Position numbers and translations under genes: made by a program. Below are positions 15,129-24,324 of a stretch of DNA of 64,000 nt, one piece after another. How positions within the stretch are numbered: position 1 is the first letter of the stretch; the number at the start of each line of letters is the position of its first letter. This stretch comes from Nitrospinaceae bacterium. Its GTDB lineage: Bacteria > Nitrospinota > Nitrospinia > Nitrospinales > Nitrospinaceae. The stretch is from NCBI GenBank assembly GCA_029261395.1, contig JAJDBJ010000017.1:1-64000 (forward strand), read 5' to 3'. The notes under the pieces are model-generated. The model ran no database searches, was not told where the DNA came from, and was given only the letters and a program-made list of their open reading frames with translations.

Positions 15129-16100
15129 ATGGAACAGGTTTTATCTCAAGGAGAAGTCGATGCCTTGTTGAGAGGTGTCAGCGACGGTCAAATCGAAACG
15201 GAGACCGATGCTCCTGAGGAAGTCAGTGGAGTGGTTCCCTACGACCTGACCAGTCAGGAAAAAATAGTTCGTGGGCGTCTCCCGACACTGGATATTATCA
15301 ATCAGATGTTTTCGAGACTGTTTCGGAACTCGTTCTCCAGTTTGATGCGCAAATCAGCCGATATCAGCGCGGTCTCCACCGACTCGCTTAAGTTCGGCGA
15401 ATTTTTGCGGTCTCTATCGGTGCCCTCCAGTTTGCATGTGTTTCGCATGGAGCCGCTACGCGGGTTTGGACTGATGGTGATCGAAAGCCGTCTGGTATTT
15501 TCCTTTGTTGATAATTTTTTCGGGGGAACGGGAACCTCTGATATCGAAGCGGTGGACCGGGATTTCAGTGCCATTGAAATTCGAATGACCAAGAAAGTGG
15601 TTCAGAATGCTTTGGAAGATTGGGAACGTGCCTGGAAATCTGTTCATCCTGTGGCGTGCACTTATGTTCGCTCAGAAGTCAATCCTCAGTTTGCGGCGAT
15701 TGTTCCACCTACAGATGTGGTTTTGGTGATTGTGTTCGATATTGAAATGGAAAATTCTTCAGGAACTGCCACCATTTGTATTCCCTATTCCATGATCGAG
15801 CCCATCATCAATAAGCTCAAAGCAAACTTCCAAAGTGAACAGATGGAAGTGGATGAGGTATGGATCGACCGCCTGCGGAAAGAATTGATGCAAACTGAGG
15901 TGGAGATGGTGGCGGAGTTGGGTCAAGCGCAAATGACTCCCAGGGATTTACTGGGTCTTCAAGAGGGTAATGTGTTGATGCTGAACAAGGATGTCTCCGA
16001 CCCGCTTTATATCAAAACCGAGGGAACGGCTAAATTCAGGGGCTACTCGGGTGTATCGCGGGGAATGAAGGCTGTTCAAATTACAGAAGTTCTTCAATAG
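15129..16100 (+). CDS. fliM: Flagellar motor switch protein FliM
   Basis: 323 residues. It begins with the CheY-binding peptide LSQGEVDALLRGV, then the CheC-like middle domain, and ends with a SpoA (surface presentation) domain that contacts FliN. FliM forms the middle of the C-ring and couples CheY-P binding to rotation direction. Conserved segments such as LSVPSSLHVFRMEPLRG are present. It lies 44 bp after fliL and 11 bp before fliN. Confidence 0.95.
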   Translation: MEQVLSQGEVDALLRGVSDGQIETETDAPEEVSGVVPYDLTSQEKIVRGRLPTLDIINQMFSRLFRNSFSSLMRKSADISAVSTDSLKFGEFLRSLSVPSSLHVFRMEPLRGFGLMVIESRLVFSFVDNFFGGTGTSDIEAVDRDFSAIEIRMTKKVVQNALEDWERAWKSVHPVACTYVRSEVNPQFAAIVPPTDVVLVIVFDIEMENSSGTATICIPYSMIEPIINKLKANFQSEQMEVDEVWIDRLRKELMQTEVEMVAELGQAQMTPRDLLGLQEGNVLMLNKDVSDPLYIKTEGTAKFRGYSGVSRGMKAVQITEVLQ

Positions 16101-16111
16101 GGTGAACTATT

Positions 16112-16480
16112 ATGGCTGAACATCAAGACGATTTTGAAGCATTGGATGATATTGATAACCTGGACCAATTCAAGCAGGATCAAAATGTGTCCGGTACCGG
16201 AACTTTGTCTAAAAAGGAAACCAAAAATCTAGACCTGATTTTGGATATTCCTTTGACGGTTACCGTGGAATTAGGCCGGTCCAAAATGCTGATCAACGAT
16301 TTGCTTCAGCTGGGCCAGGGCTCGGTGATTGAGTTGACCAAGTTGGTGGGTGAGCCGTTGGAGGTTTTGGTCAATGACAAGCTGGTGGCTCGCGGCGAAG
16401 TGGTCGTTGTGAATGACAAGTTCGGGGTCCGTCTGACCGATATCGTTTCTCCCATGGAGCGGGTCCAATCCCTGACCTGA
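16112..16480 (+). CDS. fliN: Flagellar motor switch protein FliN
   Basis: 122 residues with an acidic N-terminal tail and a C-terminal SpoA domain: LILDIPLTVTVELGRSKM, LLQLGQGSVIELTKL, EPLEVLVNDKLVARGEVVV and FGVRLTDIVS. FliN forms the base of the C-ring and helps dock export cargo. Length and domain order are normal. A 219-bp stretch without a recognised element separates it from fliO; no terminator was found there. Confidence 0.95.
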   Translation: MAEHQDDFEALDDIDNLDQFKQDQNVSGTGTLSKKETKNLDLILDIPLTVTVELGRSKMLINDLLQLGQGSVIELTKLVGEPLEVLVNDKLVARGEVVVVNDKFGVRLTDIVSPMERVQSLT

Positions 16481-16699
16481 TGAGCCCGTTTCTCTGTTTT
16501 TCCGTTTAGACCCCAGAGTTTCCCCTCAGGCCTATTTTCTCCGCAAGCAACTCTTTATTCATATCTACTATAGACTCCCTTCTTCATTGTAAAACCTCAT
16601 AGACTCGATAATTTCGGTACGGCCTTTGCATTTATCCATTTGGATCATTAGTGTCGGTATTTTTGACGCTATTCGTACGTTCAATGGAAAGGTCAATTT

Positions 16700-18034
16700 A
16701 TGAAGGTTATCAGACAGGTCGCGGCAGGAACCCTTGGGTTTGTCTTGCTTTGGACGCATCTCGCTTTTTCTGCGCAGTCGCTTTCGAATCACAACTTGCT
16801 ACAGGATGTCACTGTGGACCGAAAGGGTGGAGAACTGCATGTTCAACTGAAATTCAAAAAACCACCCGTTCATTTTGAAGACCTGAAGTTTTTTAAAAAA
16901 TCCATTCAGATGGATTTCCCTTTCGCTTATGTGACTCCATCCAAGCGTTATTTTGATACGGGGGATGACCGGATTCAGCAGGTCTATGTCTCGCAGTTTG
17001 ATCCCAAGCGACTGCGCTTGCGTTTGATCCTGGCTGAGGGCGTTTCTGTTCTCAACGATGAGGCCGTGGTGGAGCAGGTGGGAGATATACTTCGAATTCG
17101 AATCAACTCCGGCACACCGGAACCCGCTCCAATCAAAACCCATGCAGTTTCCGATCCTCTGGAGAGTTTATTGGCGCAGGCTTCGCGCATCCAGCGAACC
17201 AAAGTGATTCAAACCAAAACAACATCTGGGCTATTGTCTAAACCCGATCTTCCTGCAACACCGTCGCAGGTTTCCCCGCAAGCAAAAGCAGTGAAATCCC
17301 CGAATTCAGTGAAGAAAACGGACAACATGTCTACGCCTCTGTCGCAAGTGCTTGGTGCCGGTCTGAAGGGTGAGCAGCCTGAAAAAAAGACTTCATCCGA
17401 ACCCCTGGTCTTGAAAACTAAAAAAGCCGGGCTACTCGACTTTGAAGATGACCTGTCCGTTGGAAAACCTGATTTATTCTCGGCCAGTCTCAAGATGGTT
17501 TACACCCTGGGTTTGGTTTTAGGTGTGATGTTTCTCATCGTTCACTTGTTTAAAAAGTTTGGCCTGAAGAACAGCGTCTTCGGCGGCGAAGGAAAGCCCA
17601 TTAAGGTTTTATCGACCGGATTTCTGGCGCCCAGAAAAAGTATCGCGCTGGTAGAAGTGGCGGGAGATGTTCTGGTCATAGGGATTTCCAATGATCAGAT
17701 TTCATTGCTGGGAAACGTTCAAGATCCGGAAAGGATTGAACAGATCAAAGGCACGATTCATAAAAAAGGTCATGAACAGAAACCGACAGCTACTCCTCCC
17801 AAACGCAATGATGCCGTGAGTCCACCGCAGACCGTGAAATCGGAAAATAAACCGCCGACCAAGAGGCAGGGCGTCGATGTTTATAACAAACGGTTGGTTC
17901 AGTCCGGTTCAACCAATTCGTTTGGGGAGTACGTGAAGCAATTTGAAAATACTTCCGCAACAGAACAACCTGCGATGAAGGGTGTTGCTTCACGCGTCAA
18001 AAAACATCTAGGCGAGGTACCGGTTTTCAAATGA
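16700..18034 (+). CDS. fliO: FliO-like flagellar biosynthesis protein with N-terminal AMIN-like domain
   Basis: 444 residues, far longer than usual FliO (about 100-150). An N-terminal signal or anchor (MKVIRQVAAGTLGFVLLW) is followed by an AMIN-like beta domain (about 30-145), a Pro/Lys/Ser-rich linker, a membrane helix (about 265-285) and the FliO domain proper: IKVLSTGFLAPRKSIALVEV and LVIGISNDQISLL. A basic, low-complexity tail follows. FliO helps assemble the FliPQR export gate. The identity rests on the C-terminal domain and on position immediately before fliP, with an ATGA-type overlap. An N-terminal AMIN-like domain would place a peptidoglycan- or septum-binding module in the periplasm. 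Confidence 0.82.
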   Translation: MKVIRQVAAGTLGFVLLWTHLAFSAQSLSNHNLLQDVTVDRKGGELHVQLKFKKPPVHFEDLKFFKKSIQMDFPFAYVTPSKRYFDTGDDRIQQVYVSQFDPKRLRLRLILAEGVSVLNDEAVVEQVGDILRIRINSGTPEPAPIKTHAVSDPLESLLAQASRIQRTKVIQTKTTSGLLSKPDLPATPSQVSPQAKAVKSPNSVKKTDNMSTPLSQVLGAGLKGEQPEKKTSSEPLVLKTKKAGLLDFEDDLSVGKPDLFSASLKMVYTLGLVLGVMFLIVHLFKKFGLKNSVFGGEGKPIKVLSTGFLAPRKSIALVEVAGDVLVIGISNDQISLLGNVQDPERIEQIKGTIHKKGHEQKPTATPPKRNDAVSPPQTVKSENKPPTKRQGVDVYNKRLVQSGSTNSFGEYVKQFENTSATEQPAMKGVASRVKKHLGEVPVFK

Positions 18035-18792
18035 AACGATTGACACTCATTTTAATTTCAGTGTTTGCACTGTGGGCGACGGTTGAGTTTATCAACCCTC
18101 AGGATGCATCCGCCATTCCTATTCCCACCGTTCAGTTTGGGATGGAGGATGCCGGGGAACCCAGCACCTTGTCGACCGCTTTGCAGGTCATGTTTCTGCT
18201 GACAATTTTAACGCTGGCGCCATCGATCCTGATAATGATGACGTCGTTTTCCCGCTTTGTCATTGTCTTGTCTTTTCTCAGGCAAGCGATGGGGACCCAG
18301 CAGACGCCACCGACACAAGTGTTGATCGGGCTGGCCCTGTTCCTGACCTTTTTTGTGATGAGCCCAGTACTTATCGAAATCAACGACAAGGCCCTGCAAC
18401 CGTATCTGAATGAAGAGATCACACAGAGCAAAGCTCTGGAGATTGCACAAACGCCTATTAAAACATTCATGTTGAGGCAGACCCGAGAAAAGGATCTGGC
18501 TTTGTTCGTCAACATGAATCAAGGGAAAAGACCGGATACGCTGGAGGAAGTCAAAATTCAGTCGGTGGTACCTGCGTTTGTGATCAGCGAACTGAAGACA
18601 GCGTTTCAAATCGGTTTTCTGATCTATATTCCCTTTTTGATACTCGACATGGTTGTGGCCAGTATTCTGCTTTCGATGGGAATGATGATGTTGCCGCCTG
18701 TGCTGATTTCTCTACCGTTTAAATTGATGTTGTTTGTGATGGTCGATGGCTGGCATTTAACCGTCGGTTCCCTCGTCAAAAGTTTTTCATAG
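18031..18792 (+). CDS. fliP: Flagellar type III export gate protein FliP
   Basis: 253 residues with a signal peptide (cleavage after ASA) and four helices. Conserved segments: TSFSRFVIVLSFLRQAMGTQQTP, quoted only in part here as FSRFVIVLSFLRQA and GTQQTPPTQVLIGLALFL, then VVPAFVISELKTAFQIGF and MGMMMLPPVLISLPFKL. FliP forms the pentameric core of the export gate with FliQ and FliR. Overlaps fliO by four bases. Confidence 0.97.
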   Translation: MKRLTLILISVFALWATVEFINPQDASAIPIPTVQFGMEDAGEPSTLSTALQVMFLLTILTLAPSILIMMTSFSRFVIVLSFLRQAMGTQQTPPTQVLIGLALFLTFFVMSPVLIEINDKALQPYLNEEITQSKALEIAQTPIKTFMLRQTREKDLALFVNMNQGKRPDTLEEVKIQSVVPAFVISELKTAFQIGFLIYIPFLILDMVVASILLSMGMMMLPPVLISLPFKLMLFVMVDGWHLTVGSLVKSFS

Positions 18793-18801
18793 GATGGAGC
18801 G

Positions 18802-19071
18802 ATGACTGAACAATTTATCGTAGACTTTGCCATGAGTTCCATTAAAACCACGCTTATGGTTTCTGCACCCATGCTGGGTTTTGGGTTGATCACCGGGCTG
18901 GTGATATCCATTTTTCAGGCGGTCACCTCCATTCAGGAACTGACGTTGACGTTTATCCCCAAAATCCTGGCAGTGTTTCTGGCGTTGTTCCTGTTTTTCC
19001 CATGGATCATGCGGGTCATGCTGAGTTTTACTGAAGAGGTTCTTGTGAACTTCCCCAGTTACATTGGCTGA
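18802..19071 (+). CDS. fliQ: Flagellar type III export gate protein FliQ
   Basis: 89 residues with two membrane helices, as expected. GLVISIFQAVTSIQELTLTF and PKILAVFLALFLFFPWIM are the family core. It packs around the FliP-FliR gate. Preceded by AGGATGGAG and nine bases after fliP. Confidence 0.95.
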   Translation: MTEQFIVDFAMSSIKTTLMVSAPMLGFGLITGLVISIFQAVTSIQELTLTFIPKILAVFLALFLFFPWIMRVMLSFTEEVLVNFPSYIG

Positions 19072-19853
19072 TGGAACTCTTCAATCTATCGTATGCTGAA
19101 TTTGAGCGCTTCATCTTCGTTTTGGTTCGGGTGGGGGCTTTTATTGTGTTCGTTCCCATACTGGGAAGCCAGCAGTTTCCCGCCCGGATTAAAATCGGTT
19201 TCATTCTCCTTCTCAGCCTGAGTATCTTTCCATTGGTCCGTCATTTACCCATGATCGAACCTAAGGGTGTGATTGATTTTTCCATTTACCTGTTTTCCGA
19301 AGCGACTGTTGGGCTGGCGCTGGCTTATGCCACGCGGTTGATTTTTGCCGCAGTCCAAATTGCCGGAACGGTGGTGGACTTTCAAATGGGGTTCGGCGTG
19401 GTCAACGTGATCGACCCGCAAACCCAGTCGCAAGTTTCCATCACTGCCCAGTTTCAGAATATCTTCACTATCCTGCTCTATCTGGCGCTGAACGCGCATC
19501 ATTTGACCATTCACGCGCTGGTCGAGAGTTTTCAGCTGATCAATCCACAGCAGTTTGGTTTTTCCGCTGGAACCATGGCGTTGATCCTGAAGTTGTTTGC
19601 GACCACGTTTGTGGTGGCCGTTAAAATCGCCGCTCCCATCATGGCAATTTTGTTTTTTATCAGTGTAGGGTTGGGATTGGTGGCCCGCACGGTTCCGCAG
19701 ATGAATGTCTTTATCGTCGGGTTTCCATTGCAGATCGGGGTAGGGCTCTTGATGGTGGGACTCACCATGAGTTTTTTCAGTATGGTGATGACGCAACACA
19801 TATCACAACTACCCAGCTGGTTGATGGGCTTGATGCACACTATGGCAAAATGA
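19071..19853 (+). CDS. fliR: Flagellar type III export gate protein FliR
   Basis: 260 residues with about six helices. Family signatures include RVGAFIVFVPILG, QFPARIKIGFILLLSL, ATVGLALAYATRLIFAAVQ, MGFGVVNVIDPQTQSQVS and FPLQIGVGLLMVGL. One FliR subunit completes the FliP5R1 gate. It overlaps the fliQ stop by one base (TGATG), a coupling arrangement. Confidence 0.96.
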   Translation: MELFNLSYAEFERFIFVLVRVGAFIVFVPILGSQQFPARIKIGFILLLSLSIFPLVRHLPMIEPKGVIDFSIYLFSEATVGLALAYATRLIFAAVQIAGTVVDFQMGFGVVNVIDPQTQSQVSITAQFQNIFTILLYLALNAHHLTIHALVESFQLINPQQFGFSAGTMALILKLFATTFVVAVKIAAPIMAILFFISVGLGLVARTVPQMNVFIVGFPLQIGVGLLMVGLTMSFFSMVMTQHISQLPSWLMGLMHTMAK

Positions 19854-19885
19854 TTTCCTGTAATAGAATTTAAAGGATTGCGGTT

Positions 19886-20962
19886 ATGGCAGAAGAATCC
19901 AGCGTCGATCAGAAAACTGAAGAGCCGTCAGCGAAACGAATCCAGGATGCAGAGGAAAAAGGTAACTTTGCCCACAGCCGGGAACTGACTTCAGCCTTCG
20001 TCCTGTTGGCCGCTATTTTATCGTTTGCTATGGCCGGGGCGTTCAGCACACGGCATCTGATGGCAACCTGGCATCACCTTTTGACTCAGCTCCATGTCAT
20101 CCAACCCAATCTACAGGGTATGAGAGAATTGCTGGCGTGGGTGATGGGCAACTCTTTTACCATTCTTAGTCCCATTTTATTTTCCATCATGCTGGGAGGC
20201 ATCGTCGCCAACCTGGTGCAAACCGGGGGCGTCCGGTTTTCCCTCCATCCTCTCCTGCCACGATTTCATAAAATGAATCCCGGAAAAGGGTTCAAGCGTC
20301 TGTTCAGCCGAAATTCTTTGATGGAGCTGTTTAAGTCCGTTTTCAAAGTGACCCTCATTTCGTTGATCGCCTATCTCACCATCAAGGGACGCTTCGATGA
20401 AATTCCTCCCATGATGGGAAAGAGCGTCGGACAGATTTTAATCATCATGGGAGAAATGGCGCTCGAGATCATGATTAATGTGTTGGTGGCGATGATTTTT
20501 CTGGCGTTCCTCGATTATATGTTTCAACGGTTCACCTACCTCAAAAACCTGCGCATGACCAAGCAGGAAGTCAAGGACGAGCGGAAGGATACAGAGGGGA
20601 ACCCGCAAATCAAACAGCGGGTGCGCTCCGCTCAAATGGAAATGATGAAACGCCGCATGATGTCCGCCGTACCGGGCGCGGATGTGGTGATCACCAACCC
20701 GACGCATATTTCGGTGGCCATCCAATACGATCAGGAAAATTCGGATGCTCCCATGGTGGTGGCCAAAGGGAAAGGCGTCATCGCGGAAAAAATACGTGAG
20801 CTCGCCAAGGAACATGACATTCCCATAGTGGAGGACAAACCGCTGGCCCGCCTGCTGTTCAAGACAGTGGATATCGGGCAGTTTATCCCGGGTCATCTCT
20901 ACAAAGCCGTGGCTGAAATCCTGGCATACGTTTATCGGCTGAAAGGGAAGTCCTTGGTATAA
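19886..20962 (+). CDS. flhB: Flagellar export switch protein FlhB
   Basis: 358 residues: hydrophilic N-terminus with TEEPSAKRIQDAEEKGNFAHS, four membrane helices, and a cytoplasmic autocleaving domain with N271-P272-T273-H274 in the VVITNPTHISVAIQY segment. Cleavage between Asn and Pro switches export from rod/hook to filament substrates. The C-terminal IPIVEDKPLARLLFKTVDIG is also typical. A weak terminator-like hairpin follows before flhA. Confidence 0.97.
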   Translation: MAEESSVDQKTEEPSAKRIQDAEEKGNFAHSRELTSAFVLLAAILSFAMAGAFSTRHLMATWHHLLTQLHVIQPNLQGMRELLAWVMGNSFTILSPILFSIMLGGIVANLVQTGGVRFSLHPLLPRFHKMNPGKGFKRLFSRNSLMELFKSVFKVTLISLIAYLTIKGRFDEIPPMMGKSVGQILIIMGEMALEIMINVLVAMIFLAFLDYMFQRFTYLKNLRMTKQEVKDERKDTEGNPQIKQRVRSAQMEMMKRRMMSAVPGADVVITNPTHISVAIQYDQENSDAPMVVAKGKGVIAEKIRELAKEHDIPIVEDKPLARLLFKTVDIGQFIPGHLYKAVAEILAYVYRLKGKSLV

Positions 20963-20986
20963 AGATTGCACTTAATACTGGTTACG

Positions 20987-21016
20987 GCGCCATTTGCCTT
21001 GGATTTTGGCGCTTTT
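20987..21016 (+). terminator. Weak terminator or attenuator between flhB and flhA
   Basis: GCGCCA (20987-20992) pairs with TGGCGC (21007-21012) across a 14-base loop, followed by TTTTAACTTTTT. The stem is short, so it may only reduce transcription into flhA. Confidence 0.45.
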
Positions 21017-21124
21017 AACTTTTTGGAAACCGGTGGTATTCGTTGAAACCATTTAAGCATAACAACTTAGTGATTTGCGCCCGCACACGGGGTGCGTCAA
21101 TTTTTTGGGTGGAAAATAGGTAGC

Positions 21125-23209
21125 ATGGCCAATCGTATAGAAAATTACATGTCTGCCCGACCGCAAGAGCTGGCAGTTGCCGTGGGTATCATCGCTATTT
21201 TGGTGGTGATGGTGATCCCGATTCCAACCTTCATGCTGGACTTGCTGCTGTCCTTCAGTATCACTTTTTCGCTGATCATCCTGCTTGTCGCTATATTCAT
21301 GCTGACGCCCTTGGAGTTTTCCGTGTTCCCGTCGATGCTTTTGGTGGTGACGCTGATTCGCTTGTCACTGAATGTCGCCTCCACTCGCATCATTCTCTTG
21401 CATGGCAACGAGGGGCCTGCGGCGGCAGGGCAGGTGATCCAATCGTTCGGATCGTTTGTGGTGGGTGGCAATTACGTCGTCGGCGCGGTAATTTTTATCA
21501 TCTTGGTGCTGATCAATTTTATCGTCATCACCAAAGGTTCAGTTCGCACATCCGAAGTCGCCGCACGATTCACGTTGGACGCCATCCCCGGCAAGCAGAT
21601 GAGTATCGACGCCGACCTCAACGCGGGGATCATCACCGAAGAAGACGCGCGGGCACGCAGGCGCATGTTGGAGCGGGAAGCGGATTTTTACGGATCGATG
21701 GACGGTTCCATCCGGTTTGTCCGGGGTGATGCCATCGCTGGAATTTTGATCGCATTGATTAATGTGGTCGGAGGATTCGCTATCGGTGTGTTTCAGCAGG
21801 ACATGGACGTGGCCGAAGCCGCCAAAGTGTATACCCTGCTCACCATTGGTGACGGTCTGGTCACTCAACTGCCGGCGCTGGTGGTTTCCACTGCCGCCGG
21901 TATTATCGTGACCCGCGCCACCACGGATAAAAACCTTCCCAATGAATTGATTGGACAGATGTCCAATAATCCGGCGGCGTTTTCCATTGCCGCGGCGGCG
22001 TTATTCTTTTTCGGCACCATTCCCGGTTTGCCGCACATACCATTTTTTGTGTTGTCCGCTCTGGTGGGATGGATCAGCTACCGGTTGTATCAGGGGCGTC
22101 AGCAAACGGAACGTGTTGAGCAGAAAAAAATTGACGACGAAAAGAAAATTCCCATTCCCGAAAAGGTGGAGTCCATTTTACCGTTGGACGTCATGGAGCT
22201 GGAAGTGGGTTACGAATTGATTCCTCTGGTCGATGCCGATCGTAACGGTGAACTGCTGGAGCGCATCAAATCCGTGCGCAGACAGTTCGCGTTGGAGTTG
22301 GGGTTCATCGTGCCGCCTTTGCATATTCGGGACAATTTACAGCTCAAGGCCAGTGACTACGCAATTGTGATCAAGGGCGTGGAAGTGGCCCGTGGGTCCG
22401 TTATGACGGGACGTCTGTTGGCGATGAGCCCTGGCAAAACCGAAAAGGAAATCGCTGGCGTCAAGACACAGGAGCCGACGTTCGGATTGCCTTCGATTTG
22501 GATCAACACTTCGGCTAAACAGGAAGCGCAAATGGCCGGGTATACCGTGGTTGACCCGGCGACGGTCATCACCACTCATATCAAGGAAACCATCAAGCGC
22601 AATGCGCAGGAATTGCTGGGTCGTCAGGAAGTGCAGACCCTGCTCGATAAGTTCAAGGAAACCAATCCCAAGGTAGTGGAAGAGCTGGTGCCCAACCTGA
22701 TGACACTCGGCAAGGTACAGAAGGTGCTTCAGAATCTTTTGCGCGAACAGATTTCCATCCGGGATTTGCGAACCATTCTTGAAAGCCTGGCCGATTTTGC
22801 GCCCAAGGTGGAGGATACAGATATCTTGACAGAATACGTTCGGCAGGCGTTGTCGCGGCCGATTACCAAAAAATATTTGGCGAAGGACGGGTCGCTTTCG
22901 GTGATGACTCTGGACCAGAAAATAGAAGGGCTGATCCAACAGGCGATCCAGAAAACGGAACTGAGCTCCTATCTGGCGCTGGAGCCAACGGTCGCAGAAA
23001 AAATTCTCTCCAAAATTCGGGAGGGAGTCGAAGCCATCACCCCGATGCTGGAAACGGCACCGGTTCTACTGGCCTCGCCCCTGGTTCGCATGTATTTACG
23101 GAAACTCACCGAACGGTTTTTACCGGACTTGGTCGTGCTTTCTCACAGTGAAATTGTTCCGACCGTTCAGATTCGGACTTTACGTGTGGTGACGCTGAAT
23201 GCGAATTAA
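21125..23209 (+). CDS. flhA: Flagellar export apparatus protein FlhA
   Basis: 694 residues: eight helices in the N-terminal half including MLLVVTLIRLSLNVASTRII and the cytoplasmic FHIPEP segment, where RFTLDAIPGKQMSIDADLNA and ARRRMLEREADFYGSMDGS are clear. The C-terminal domain forms the nonameric ring that docks chaperone-substrate complexes. A GTG at 21092 is also in frame, but the ATG at 21125 follows ATAGGT and begins at the usual distance. The 3' end overlaps flhF by 11 bases. Confidence 0.96.
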   Translation: MANRIENYMSARPQELAVAVGIIAILVVMVIPIPTFMLDLLLSFSITFSLIILLVAIFMLTPLEFSVFPSMLLVVTLIRLSLNVASTRIILLHGNEGPAAAGQVIQSFGSFVVGGNYVVGAVIFIILVLINFIVITKGSVRTSEVAARFTLDAIPGKQMSIDADLNAGIITEEDARARRRMLEREADFYGSMDGSIRFVRGDAIAGILIALINVVGGFAIGVFQQDMDVAEAAKVYTLLTIGDGLVTQLPALVVSTAAGIIVTRATTDKNLPNELIGQMSNNPAAFSIAAAALFFFGTIPGLPHIPFFVLSALVGWISYRLYQGRQQTERVEQKKIDDEKKIPIPEKVESILPLDVMELEVGYELIPLVDADRNGELLERIKSVRRQFALELGFIVPPLHIRDNLQLKASDYAIVIKGVEVARGSVMTGRLLAMSPGKTEKEIAGVKTQEPTFGLPSIWINTSAKQEAQMAGYTVVDPATVITTHIKETIKRNAQELLGRQEVQTLLDKFKETNPKVVEELVPNLMTLGKVQKVLQNLLREQISIRDLRTILESLADFAPKVEDTDILTEYVRQALSRPITKKYLAKDGSLSVMTLDQKIEGLIQQAIQKTELSSYLALEPTVAEKILSKIREGVEAITPMLETAPVLLASPLVRMYLRKLTERFLPDLVVLSHSEIVPTVQIRTLRVVTLNAN

Positions 23210-24296
23210 AAAAGTGATTGCCAACAATTACAGCGAGGCTTTGGGCCGAGTGAAAAGTGAACTGGGAGAGGACGCGATGGTACTTTCGACTCGCTCCATC
23301 AAGTTCAATAACGATCAGGACGGCGGTCAGTGTTCTTCTCTGGTAGAGATCACCGCCGCATTGGATAACGATTCCCATCGGGAACCGGTAGCCGTCGCTG
23401 AAGAAGTCTCGAGTGAAAAGGAATGGATGTCTAATGATCAAGGTGGGGAGATACGAGAACTTCGCACCATGATTGCATCTTTGCTGACCCAGACGGATAA
23501 AGCCAAATCCCTGGGTCTGGATGAAACTCTACTGCCGGTTTATGAAAAGCTGATTGGCCGTGGGGTGAACGACCGGGTGGCCGCCCGGGTGTTTAAAAGG
23601 ATCCACGAAACAAAACAAAGGGAGGAGGGGGACCCTTTCATCGGCGAGAGCGATCTTGCCGCTGTGATGAAAGGAGCGGTGAAGTGTGAAGGGCCCATCC
23701 GGCTGGAATCGGCCGGGCCCAAGATGGTGGCGCTGGTAGGCCCCACCGGGGCCGGCAAGACCACCACCATTGCCAAGTTGGCGGCTCAATTCGCGCTTCA
23801 GCAGAAAAAAAAGGTGGCGCTGGTTTCGCTCGATACTTATCGCATGGGAGCCTGGGAACAATTGGAGGCGTATGGCGAGCTGATGCAGGTTCCGGTATCT
23901 CTGGCCGCCGACCGCAACGAATTCGCACGGATCATGCAGGAACATCAGGACAAGGATGTGATTCTGGTCGATACCATGGGCAAGTCGCATCGCGACTTGG
24001 ATTACTGCAAACGATTGAAGCAGGTGTTGGAAGCTGCGCCCGAGGTTGAAATTCACCTGGTGCAAAGCGCCACGGCGCAAGAGTCGGTGGTCACCGAATG
24101 CTTCAAGCAGTTTGCACCTTTGGGGATTGATCGGGTGTTGTTCACCAAGCTGGATGAAGCGGTGCATTTCGGTTTGATATTCAACTGTTCGGTTCGCTAT
24201 CGGATTCCATTTTCGTATTTCACAACCGGACAGAGTGTGCCCGAGGATATTGAAGTCGCGGCGCAGGATAAGGTTATTCGTTTGATTTTTAACTGA
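23199..24296 (+). CDS. flhF: Flagellar SRP-like GTPase FlhF
   Basis: 365 residues: an N-terminal FlhF-specific segment (KVIANNYSEALGRVKSELGEDAMV), a helical N domain and a SRP-type G domain with GPTGAGKTTTIAKLAA, VSLDTYRMGAWEQLEAY, DTMGKSHRD and LFTKLDEAVHFG. FlhF recruits FliF to the pole and determines where and how many flagella form, together with FlhG. Overlap with flhA and the following flhG show a conserved order. Confidence 0.96.
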   Translation: MRIKKVIANNYSEALGRVKSELGEDAMVLSTRSIKFNNDQDGGQCSSLVEITAALDNDSHREPVAVAEEVSSEKEWMSNDQGGEIRELRTMIASLLTQTDKAKSLGLDETLLPVYEKLIGRGVNDRVAARVFKRIHETKQREEGDPFIGESDLAAVMKGAVKCEGPIRLESAGPKMVALVGPTGAGKTTTIAKLAAQFALQQKKKVALVSLDTYRMGAWEQLEAYGELMQVPVSLAADRNEFARIMQEHQDKDVILVDTMGKSHRDLDYCKRLKQVLEAAPEVEIHLVQSATAQESVVTECFKQFAPLGIDRVLFTKLDEAVHFGLIFNCSVRYRIPFSYFTTGQSVPEDIEVAAQDKVIRLIFN

Positions 24297-24324
24297 TTTG
24301 GGATTAAAGTGAAAAGGCTAAGTT

